Of a DNA stretch of 6,226 nucleotides, positions 1 through 4,839 are shown piece by piece. A program made the translations under genes and the position numbers. How positions within the stretch are numbered: position 1 is the first letter of the stretch; every line of letters starts with the position of its first letter. The DNA comes from Actinomycetota bacterium. Lineage in GTDB: Bacteria; Actinomycetota; Actinomycetes; Nanopelagicales; Nanopelagicaceae. Location of the stretch: the NCBI GenBank assembly GCA_027730465.1, contig JAQCGQ010000041.1, forward strand, positions 1 to 6,226. The letters are read 5' to 3'. The notes under the pieces are model-generated. The model ran no database searches and was not told the DNA's origin. It worked only from the letters and a program-made list of their open reading frames with translations.

Positions 1-667
1 CCACTACAAAAGCTGCTCGATACCCTGCCATATTCGAACTTTTTGATAATGAGTGAACAGCTAACAGGCCGGTATTATCACCAGCTGCTAGCTCTAGTAT
101 CGACTTAGCATTTGATGTAAAACTTAAATAACACTCATCACTTGCAACTACTGCATTGTTTTTACGACCCCAATTAATCACTTGCAGAATTTGATCATCT
201 GTTAATACCTCACCCGTTGGGTTAGATGGTGAGTTAATCCAGGCTAAATCGGCAGCACTCCAATCATCTGCTGAAGCATCTACTGCTATCGCCTCTGCCC
301 CAGCCATCAGGGCGCCAACTAAATATGTTGGATAGGCAACTCTTGGGTATAAAACTTTTTTACTTTGCAGCAGTGTTGGCAAGAGCGCTACTAACTCTTT
401 TGAACCAATCGTGGGTAAAACATCGAAGTCACCACTGACTTTTAAGTTTTTAATTGCCCAATTTTTAAGTGCACTTACTAATTTTTCACTACCAGCTGTA
501 AGTGGATAGCTAGGTGAATTACTAGCTACTGATAACGCCTCTTGAATAAATTTTGGAGTTTGATCAACTGGTGTTCCTTGGGATAAATCAATAAAGCCAT
601 CTGGATATCTTTTTGCTATAACTGCATAAGGCGCCAGCACATCCCAGGGAAAATCTGGCAGTTTCAG
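1..667 (-). CDS. dapC: Succinyldiaminopimelate aminotransferase DapC, C-terminal part cut by window edge
   Basis: A PLP-dependent fold-type I aminotransferase of the actinobacterial DapC type. It converts N-succinyl-2-amino-6-ketopimelate and glutamate to N-succinyl-LL-diaminopimelate in the cytoplasmic lysine/peptidoglycan pathway. I translated the minus strand by hand and found 222 codons before the edge; the family has about 360. Visible landmarks, counted from the CTG at 667, are LPDFPWD at 3-9, YPLTAG at 54-59, LPTIGSKELVA at 84-94, NSPSNPTG at 145-152, ASDECY at 175-180, and HSLSKSSNMAGYR at 205-217 with the PLP lysine at 209 (bases 41-43). The gene follows fdxA in the same frame, with only GTT TTT between the ferredoxin TAA and this CTG. 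No ATG, GTG or TTG lies between that TAA and the conserved LPDFPWD. The first canonical start, GTG at 640-638, would remove the motif and has no visible ribosome binding site. The product is confident; the start is not. Confidence 0.9.
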   Translation of the reverse strand, partial: MKLPDFPWDVLAPYAVIAKRYPDGFIDLSQGTPVDQTPKFIQEALSVASNSPSYPLTAGSEKLVSALKNWAIKNLKVSGDFDVLPTIGSKELVALLPTLLQSKKVLYPRVAYPTYLVGALMAGAEAIAVDASADDWSAADLAWINSPSNPTGEVLTDDQILQVINWGRKNNAVVASDECYLSFTSNAKSILELAAGDNTGLLAVHSLSKSSNMAGYRAAFVV

Positions 668-673
668 AAAAAC

Positions 674-994
674 TTATTTCTCTTGTGGCGGAAGTGCAGC
701 AACTATTTCATGATCCTTACCAATTGCGCCAAGTTTAGCTGCTCCTCCTGGGGATCCAATCTCAACAAAAAACTTAGTGTTAGCTTCACTGTATTGCTTC
801 CACTGCGATGGCACATCATCTTCATAATAAATAGCTTCAACTGGGCAAACTGGCTCACAGGCGCCACAATCAACACACTCATCGGGTTGGATATAAAGCA
901 TGCGATCACCCTCATAGATACAGTCAACTGGGCACTCTTCGATGCAGGATTTGTCTTTAACATCAACACACGGTTGAGCAATTATGTAGGTCAC
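674..994 (-). CDS. fdxA: 7Fe ferredoxin (3Fe-4S / 4Fe-4S) FdxA
   Basis: A small cytoplasmic electron carrier of 106 residues, the usual length for the 7Fe ferredoxins of Actinobacteria and Azotobacter. By alignment with the Azotobacter vinelandii FdI pattern, Cys9, Cys17 and Cys50 should bind the 3Fe-4S cluster. Cys21, Cys40, Cys43 and Cys46 should bind the 4Fe-4S cluster, and Cys25 matches the free cysteine. The hallmark blocks CIEECPVDCIYEG and DECVDCGACEPVCPVEAI are intact, followed by the DDVPSQW block. The start is GTG at 994-992, preceded by AAGGAG at 1004-999 with a four-base spacer. The gene sits directly upstream of dapC, as a ferredoxin sits beside an aminotransferase gene in M. tuberculosis (Rv1177-Rv1178). 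Its redox partner cannot be read from the window; a cytochrome P450 or an oxidoreductase is possible. Confidence 0.96.
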   Translation of the reverse strand: MTYIIAQPCVDVKDKSCIEECPVDCIYEGDRMLYIQPDECVDCGACEPVCPVEAIYYEDDVPSQWKQYSEANTKFFVEIGSPGGAAKLGAIGKDHEIVAALPPQEK

Positions 995-998
995 GCTT

Positions 999-1004
999 CT
1001 CCTT
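999..1004 (-). promoter_or_regulatory. Ribosome binding site of fdxA
   Basis: AAGGAG on the minus strand, four bases upstream of the GTG at 994-992. It is the clearest Shine-Dalgarno sequence on this strand of the window and supports the GTG as the start. It overlaps the palindrome at 1003-1014. Confidence 0.75.
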
Positions 1005-1014
1005 ACAGTTGTAA
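1003..1014. repeat. Short palindrome in the fdxA leader
   Basis: TTACAGTTGTAA: 5-bp arms TTACA and TGTAA around GT. It lies immediately upstream of, and partly over, the fdxA Shine-Dalgarno. Its TTACAGTTGTA part matches the minus strand of the mshB-tetR palindrome (TTACAGTTATA) with one mismatch. It could be a regulator site, but a 5-bp arm can easily occur by chance in AT-rich DNA. Confidence 0.3.
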
Positions 1015-1037
1015 TGACTAGATAGGTAGAGAATACT
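1009..1037 (+). promoter_or_regulatory. Candidate promoter for the SH3-like ORF and cysS
   Basis: The divergent gap 995-1086 must hold a promoter for each direction. On the plus strand, TTGTAA at 1009-1014 and AATACT at 1032-1037 are separated by 17 bases. Each matches four of six sigma-70/SigA consensus positions. This would give a leader of about 40 bases with the Shine-Dalgarno near its end. For fdxA, TATTCT (plus-strand bases 1030-1035, read on minus) is a possible -10, with a poor -35. Both are weak matches found by eye. Confidence 0.3.
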
Positions 1038-1074
1038 GCCTGTAACTCTTACCTGATCAAGGCATGAGTTTAAT

Positions 1075-1081
1075 AGAGGAG
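1075..1081 (+). promoter_or_regulatory. Ribosome binding site of the 60-residue ORF
   Basis: AGAGGAG, five bases upstream of the ATG at 1087. It is a strong Shine-Dalgarno and good evidence that this short ORF is really translated. Confidence 0.75.
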
Positions 1082-1086
1082 AGCAG

Positions 1087-1269
1087 ATGCAGCCATCAGC
1101 GGCGCAGATCGGAGAAAAGGTGAGTATTCGCCTGCATGATCCATCTGGTGGTTATCGGGATATTCTCGGTATTTTAGAGAGCGAAAACACAGTGAAAAAG
1201 AAGGATGGCACCATTGTTACCTTTGATCCAGCCAAAATAGCGGTATGGAAAGTGGTAGAAAATAAATGA
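1087..1269 (+). CDS. Stand-alone SH3-like domain protein, 60 residues
   Basis: A small cytoplasmic protein of unknown function. The sequence, with IGEKVSIRLHDPSGGYRDIL near residues 8-27 and the KKKDGTIVTFDPAKIAVWKV block after it, reads as a small beta-barrel. It resembles, by my recollection, the N-terminal SH3-like domain of actinobacterial GNAT acetyltransferases of the Rv0428c kind. Those proteins carry a catalytic acetyltransferase domain after it. Here the protein ends at residue 60 with TGA, and cysS begins nine bases later, so no GNAT domain follows. The ATG at 1087 has a good Shine-Dalgarno, and cysS has none of its own, so the two are probably cotranscribed and coupled. It could be a remnant of a longer enzyme or a functional adaptor. 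The gene is likely; the domain assignment is moderately supported; the function is unknown. Confidence 0.75.
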   Translation: MQPSAAQIGEKVSIRLHDPSGGYRDILGILESENTVKKKDGTIVTFDPAKIAVWKVVENK

Positions 1270-1278
1270 GTGGCCTAA

Positions 1279-2679
1279 ATGAGTAGTAATCAGATTCAAC
1301 TATTTGATACTAAATCACGAAAACTACAAATTGTAGAAAGTAGTGATGCTAAGAGTTTGCGAATATATAGCTGTGGGCCAACTGTTTATCGCGATGCCCA
1401 CGTTGGAAATATGCGTACCTTTCTACTTGGAGACTTAATCACTAGGTTGGCAAAATATCTTGGTTACCAGGTTAAATTTATTCAAAATATTACCGATGTT
1501 GGCCATATGTCAGAGGATTTTGCTGAAGATAAAATATTGGCGCAAGCCAAAGCTGAAGCAAAAGATCCTTATGAAGTTGCAAAATATTATGAAAGTAGAT
1601 TCCATAAAGATCTTAAATCTTTAAATATCACTGCTGCAGATTTATACCCAAAAGCTAGCGACTGTATACCGTTGATGCAGGATTTAATAAAAAAATTAAT
1701 TGATAAAGATCATGCTTATGTTGGTAGTGATAACTGTGTTTACTTCTCAGCTCAGTCATATCAAAGTTATGGCGCTATTAGTGGAAATCGGTTAGATGCA
1801 CTAAAGCCTGGTCATCATTTTGAATACACCGAAGATGGCGCTAAAAAATTTCATGCGGACTGGGCGCTTTGGAAAGCAGCGGCTGGGCGAACACAAATGA
1901 TTTGGGATTCACCATGGGGGCCAGGGTTTCCTGGTTGGCATATTGAATGCTCAGCTATGTCACTGCATTATTTGGATGAGTTTGTAGATATTCACTTAGG
2001 TGGAATAGATCTAAGATTTCCTCACCATGAAAATGAGCGTGCTCAATCAAATTCATCTATAAGTAATGAAGCGGTAGCACTGTGGGTTCATGGTGAGCAT
2101 CTTTTATTTGAAGGCCGCAAAATGGCTAAAAGCACTGGAAATGTAGTTTTAGTTTCAGATTTAATTTCAAAGCATTTAGACCCATTATCACTTAGGCTTT
2201 GCTTTCTAGAAAACAGATACAGAAGTCAGATGGATTTAAGTTGGGATAGTTTAAAAGCTGCTCATTTGTTAATTCAGCGTTGGCGAGATAAAACTGCAAC
2301 TTGGGCGAAAGATAAATCATTAGATAAAAAACAGGCACAAGGATTCATAGATGAAATTAGCGCAGATTTTTCAGCAGACTTAGATACGCCAAGGGCGCTA
2401 CAGAAGTTAAGAAGTATTGAAAAAGCTCAGACTCTAAGTGATGGAGTTAAGTATGAAATTTTTAGATGTGTTGATGATTTATTTGGGCTCGACCTACTTA
2501 AGCCAGTGTTAGGTAAAGGTGAATTATCATCAGATGCTCAAAGTTTATTTGATCAGCGACAAATAGCACGTAATAACGGTGACTTTAATGAAAGTGATCG
2601 ACTGCGGCAATTATTGCTTGATGTTGGCGTAGTAGTTAAAGATAGTAAAGGTGGACAAAGCTGGGAGTGGCTGATTTAG
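1279..2679 (+). CDS. cysS: Cysteinyl-tRNA synthetase, divergent type
   Basis: A class I aminoacyl-tRNA synthetase of 466 residues that charges tRNA-Cys with cysteine in the cytoplasm. The Rossmann catalytic domain has SCGPTVYRDAHVGNMRTF at about 31-48 (HIGH motif as HVGN, 41-44) and EGRKMAKSTGN at 278-288 (KMSKS motif as KMAKS, 281-285). The zinc site is complete: Cys32, Cys224 in GWHIECSAM, His249 and Glu253 in FPHHENE. The C-terminal part has the helical-bundle LDTPRALQKLRSI and the typical tail ARNNGDFNESDRLRQLL. Unlike classical CysS, the NITDIDDK block is NITDVGHMSEDFAEDK, and HGGGSDLMFPHHENE is HLGGIDLRFPHHENE. It may thus belong to a divergent subgroup. The mycothiol ligase MshC is unlikely, because MshC lacks this C-terminal tail. 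The start ATG follows the upstream ORF by nine bases, and the gene ends two bases from the convergent membrane-protein gene. Confidence 0.92.
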   Translation: MSSNQIQLFDTKSRKLQIVESSDAKSLRIYSCGPTVYRDAHVGNMRTFLLGDLITRLAKYLGYQVKFIQNITDVGHMSEDFAEDKILAQAKAEAKDPYEVAKYYESRFHKDLKSLNITAADLYPKASDCIPLMQDLIKKLIDKDHAYVGSDNCVYFSAQSYQSYGAISGNRLDALKPGHHFEYTEDGAKKFHADWALWKAAAGRTQMIWDSPWGPGFPGWHIECSAMSLHYLDEFVDIHLGGIDLRFPHHENERAQSNSSISNEAVALWVHGEHLLFEGRKMAKSTGNVVLVSDLISKHLDPLSLRLCFLENRYRSQMDLSWDSLKAAHLLIQRWRDKTATWAKDKSLDKKQAQGFIDEISADFSADLDTPRALQKLRSIEKAQTLSDGVKYEIFRCVDDLFGLDLLKPVLGKGELSSDAQSLFDQRQIARNNGDFNESDRLRQLLLDVGVVVKDSKGGQSWEWLI

Positions 2680-2681
2680 TT

Positions 2682-2999
2682 TTAAGATCGTCTTGGTGAG
2701 ACAAGCGAGATTACTAATGTTATAAAGCCAGTAATGAGAAAGATATTACCTAAGGTATTTCCATAAATTAATACCTCATTTCCCACTCCAGGATTTCCAG
2801 CAAAGAGAACAACTCCTAGCCAGGCTGCTGAAGCTAATACTTGATATCGTAGGTAGAAAAAAGTTTTGCTGACAATATTCATTCCTATGAAAGTTAAAAG
2901 TATGGATCCAATAAATCCAAATGGTGGATATATGTTATGTAACATAATTGCGCAGAACCCAATTAGCGTCCCAAGTAGTAATGAGCGGATCACCTTCAT
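2682..2999 (-). CDS. Small membrane protein downstream of mshB (DUF6113-like)
   Basis: A 105-residue integral membrane protein of unknown function. Four hydrophobic segments are visible at about 6-22, 27-43, 47-67 and 78-100. The N-terminus is MKVIR and the C-terminus is SPRRS, so the positive charges suggest both ends face the cytoplasm. Its ATG overlaps the mshB stop in ATGA (2999-2996), which implies translational coupling. A small membrane protein follows mshB in other actinobacteria too (Rv1171 after Rv1170 in M. tuberculosis). I connect it to the DUF6113 family from memory, without a search. The position suggests a link to mycothiol metabolism, but nothing in the sequence shows an activity. 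Confidence 0.85.
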   Translation of the reverse strand: MKVIRSLLLGTLIGFCAIMLHNIYPPFGFIGSILLTFIGMNIVSKTFFYLRYQVLASAAWLGVVLFAGNPGVGNEVLIYGNTLGNIFLITGFITLVISLVSPRRS

Positions 3000-3862
3000 T
3001 TAATTACCCCAGCAAAAATATCTAACTCTCTACCATTACTATCAAATGGGGCAGCCTTTTCGCCTTTTACTAATGTGTAGTACTCATCTCCCCAAATCGA
3101 TAAGCCAAGATTATTTGAGAGTGCAAAAAATGGGCCATCTACTGAAATTTGTGTGGCGTGGGCTTTCATAGCGGCAAGTTTTTGCTCAACAAACTCTGGT
3201 GCGTTAACAACAGTTGTGACTAATTCATCTGGCTTGGCAAAAGGTAAATCATCAGCACTTTCTGCGCCAAAGAAATCTGATCCAACCTCTTTCATTTTTT
3301 CAATTCCCGTTTGAATCACTGACCTTGGCATTGTGTTCCAATAAATTTTACTAACTTGCCAACCTTTATTAGCCGCCAGCTCGGCAGCTCTCATTGCAAC
3401 TTGATGGGCTTTTATATGATCTGGATGGCCATAGCCACCAAACTCATCATATGTGATTAAAACTTGTGGTTTGATCTCTAAAATAATCTTAACAAGCTCA
3501 TTGGCAGCCTCATCTAGATCAGCTTGCCAAAAAACATCATCACGATCATTTTGAGGTGTTCCCGTCATCCCGCTATCCCGCCATTTTTTATCAGGGGATC
3601 CTAAAAATCTAAAGTCCTTTATTCCTAATTGATCCATTGCATCTTTTAATTCAATTTCTCGGTGCTCGCCAAGTTTGTCATCTTTGTCGCTGGCTAAATT
3701 TGCTAGTTCGCTCACTAAAACTTCACCTTCTTCACCTCTTGTACAGGTTTCTAAAGTTACATGCGCATCTACTGCAGCATATTTAGCCATTGTTACACCA
3801 TTATTGATGGTCTCATCATCTGGATGGGCGTGGACTAATAACAATCTTTTTGCTGCATTCAC
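2996..3862 (-). CDS. mshB: Mycothiol biosynthesis deacetylase MshB
   Basis: A zinc-dependent deacetylase of the LmbE/PIG-L family. It removes acetate from GlcNAc-inositol to give GlcN-inositol, the second enzymatic step of mycothiol synthesis in the cytoplasm. Counted from the GTG at 3862, the protein has 288 residues with HAHPDDE at 11-17 (zinc ligands His13 and Asp16, general base Asp15) and GGYGHPDH at 142-149 (Tyr144, His146, zinc ligand His149). MshB signatures rather than those of the paralogue Mca are GEEGEV, WRDSGM and ALSNNLGLSIWGDEYY. A second in-frame GTG at 3868 would add two residues, but neither has a Shine-Dalgarno. I prefer 3862 because TATATT at 3874-3869 sits where a -10 box would start transcription exactly there. 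The N-terminus would then match M. tuberculosis MshB numbering (His13, Asp15, Asp16). The gene is coupled to the downstream membrane protein. Confidence 0.94.
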   Translation of the reverse strand: MNAAKRLLLVHAHPDDETINNGVTMAKYAAVDAHVTLETCTRGEEGEVLVSELANLASDKDDKLGEHREIELKDAMDQLGIKDFRFLGSPDKKWRDSGMTGTPQNDRDDVFWQADLDEAANELVKIILEIKPQVLITYDEFGGYGHPDHIKAHQVAMRAAELAANKGWQVSKIYWNTMPRSVIQTGIEKMKEVGSDFFGAESADDLPFAKPDELVTTVVNAPEFVEQKLAAMKAHATQISVDGPFFALSNNLGLSIWGDEYYTLVKGEKAAPFDSNGRELDIFAGVIK

Positions 3863-3868
3863 CCACAC

Positions 3869-3899
3869 AATATAACTGTAAAGTTATAAAATCTGACAA
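3869..3899 (-). promoter_or_regulatory. Candidate mshB promoter, leaderless spacing
   Basis: On the minus strand, TTGTCA (3899-3894) matches the -35 consensus at five of six positions. TATATT (3874-3869) matches the -10 at five of six. The spacer is 19 bases, slightly long; reading the -10 one base earlier as TTATAT gives 18. Six bases follow TATATT before the GTG at 3862, so transcription would start at or next to the start codon. Confidence 0.45.
3871..3888. promoter_or_regulatory. Palindromic operator candidate between mshB and tetR
   Basis: TATAACTGTAAAGTTATA is a perfect 7-bp inverted repeat (TATAACT / AGTTATA) around GTAA, 18 bp in all. It covers the -10 and spacer of the mshB promoter candidate and lies just upstream of the tetR -35. 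Size, symmetry and position fit a TetR-family operator, most simply for the neighbouring regulator. Binding is an inference. The arms are AT-rich, so chance is possible. Confidence 0.45.
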
Positions 3900-3922
3900 T
3901 CTCGCACTTATTCCAATAGAAT
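3893..3922 (+). promoter_or_regulatory. Candidate tetR promoter, leaderless spacing
   Basis: CTGACA at 3893-3898 and TAGAAT at 3917-3922 each match five of six SigA consensus positions. They are 18 bases apart. Six bases lie between the -10 and the ATG at 3929, so the mRNA would begin at the start codon. There is no Shine-Dalgarno upstream of this ATG, which agrees with a leaderless transcript. The -35 overlaps that of mshB on the other strand. Confidence 0.55.
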
Positions 3923-3928
3923 TAAAGT

Positions 3929-4537
3929 ATGTCTGATGAGAAAACTAATCGCTTACCTCGCGATGAACGTAGAGCGCAACTACTAGTTGCAGCACTTGAG
4001 GTTTTTACCGTGGCTGGTTATCACTCAGCTGCAATGGATGAAATTGCAGACCGCGCAAAAGTTAGTAAGCCAGTTTTATATCAGCACTTTCCATCTAAAT
4101 TAGATCTTTACCTTGCAGTATTAGATCTACATATTGATTCATTAGTTTTTGCAATTCAAAAAGCAATTGCTGCTAATCGAGAGAACTCAGCCAGAGTTGC
4201 AGCAACAGTTGAGGCATATTTCGGCTTCATAGATTCTGAAGGTGAAGCATTTAGATTGCTTTTTGAAAGTGATATGAGTGTAGAGCCACAGGTTAGAGAA
4301 CGGCTTAAACGGATGACTTACGATTGCGCTGCTGCAGTTAGCGCAGTAATCTCAATTGATACCGGATTAGGTAAAGAAGAATCAATGATGCTGGCAGTTG
4401 GAATTATCGGCACAGTGCAGACTAGTGCTCGTCACTGGCTAGATAGAGATGGCAAGATTGACCGCCGGCGTGCGACTGAGTTAGTTATGAATCTAATATG
4501 GCGAGGAATCTCTGGGTTTCCTAAATCACAATCCTAA
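3929..4537 (+). CDS. TetR-family transcriptional regulator
   Basis: A 202-residue cytoplasmic DNA-binding regulator, of normal length for the family. The N-terminal HTH domain is clear: RLPRDERRAQLLVAALEVF at 8-26, then AGYHSAAMDEIADRAKVSKP at 29-48 with recognition-helix residues SKPVLYQHFPSK at 46-57. The rest is a helical ligand/dimer domain ending GISGFPKSQS. The RLPRDERRAQLL...VSKPVLYQHFPSK form is, as I recall, that of the TetR protein found beside DUF3107 genes in many actinobacteria (Rv3208 with Rv3208A in M. tuberculosis). The DUF3107 gene follows here after 37 bases. It is divergent from mshB with a palindrome between them, so mshB and itself are the obvious first targets to consider. 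The ligand is unknown. Confidence 0.92.
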   Translation: MSDEKTNRLPRDERRAQLLVAALEVFTVAGYHSAAMDEIADRAKVSKPVLYQHFPSKLDLYLAVLDLHIDSLVFAIQKAIAANRENSARVAATVEAYFGFIDSEGEAFRLLFESDMSVEPQVRERLKRMTYDCAAAVSAVISIDTGLGKEESMMLAVGIIGTVQTSARHWLDRDGKIDRRRATELVMNLIWRGISGFPKSQS

Positions 4538-4574
4538 ATTCGCATACTTATTGGCAAGTAGATAGAGTTACCTT

Positions 4575-4838
4575 ATGGCAACAGCAAAATCAGTAACTAA
4601 GAGCTCTGTAAAAACTGAGGTGAAGGTCGGAATATCTGACAGCTCACGTGAGTTAAATATTGAGTGCACAAACACCCAAGATGAAGTAATTGCAAAAGTA
4701 AATGAGGCAATCAAGTCATCTACTGTTTTATCACTTAGTGACAGCAAAGGTCGGGAAATTTTAGTTCCGTATAATAAAATTAGTTATGTAGAAGTTGGCG
4801 AAGGTGCTGACCGACGCGTTGGCTTTGCTAGTCAATAA
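4575..4838 (+). CDS. DUF3107 family protein (TB9.4-like)
   Basis: A small soluble protein of 87 residues with no known biochemical function. Residues 15-86 carry the DUF3107 pattern: EVKVGISDSSRELNIE, then DEVIAKVNEAI, LSLSDSKGREILVPYNKISY and VEVGEGADRRVGF. Family members usually begin right at the EVKIGV block and are about 74 residues long. This one has a 14-residue Ser/Thr/Lys-rich extension from the ATG at 4575. The in-frame GTG at 4620-4622 would remove it but would also start one residue inside the conserved block. TAGAG, seven bases before the ATG, is only a weak ribosome binding site. The gene is probably cotranscribed with tetR, 37 bases upstream. It ends one base from the convergent PHP gene. 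Confidence 0.9.
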   Translation: MATAKSVTKSSVKTEVKVGISDSSRELNIECTNTQDEVIAKVNEAIKSSTVLSLSDSKGREILVPYNKISYVEVGEGADRRVGFASQ

Positions 4839-4839
4839 G

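Noticed and set aside
683..1021. Plus-strand ORF of 112 codons opposite fdxA
   Set aside because: It lies antisense to a clear ferredoxin gene with all cluster cysteines, its translation shows no recognisable family, and no ribosome binding site supports it. The overlapping minus-strand frame 703-981 is also a shadow of fdxA.
1279..2679. The CysS-like gene as the mycothiol ligase MshC, tempting because mshB is nearby
   Set aside because: It has the full C-terminal CysRS region (LDTPRALQKL and the ARNNGDFNESDR tail) and 466 residues. MshC is about 410 residues and lacks that tail. The typical MshC HLGHA and GGGSDLIFPHHE blocks are also absent.
2996..3868. The LmbE-family gene as mycothiol S-conjugate amidase (Mca)
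   Set aside because: The GEEGEV, WRDSGM, GGYGHPDH and ALSNNLGL blocks match MshB. Mca has GGERGS and GGYPHPDH instead.
3675..3875. Plus-strand ORF of 66 codons opposite the mshB 5' end
   Set aside because: It is antisense to the conserved HPDDE region of mshB, has no ribosome binding site, and would block the divergent promoter region. It is best explained as a shadow frame.
4545..4560. Hairpin TACTT-6-AAGTA between tetR and DUF3107 as a terminator
   Set aside because: A five-pair AT-rich stem with no following T-run is too weak. The two genes are best read as cotranscribed.
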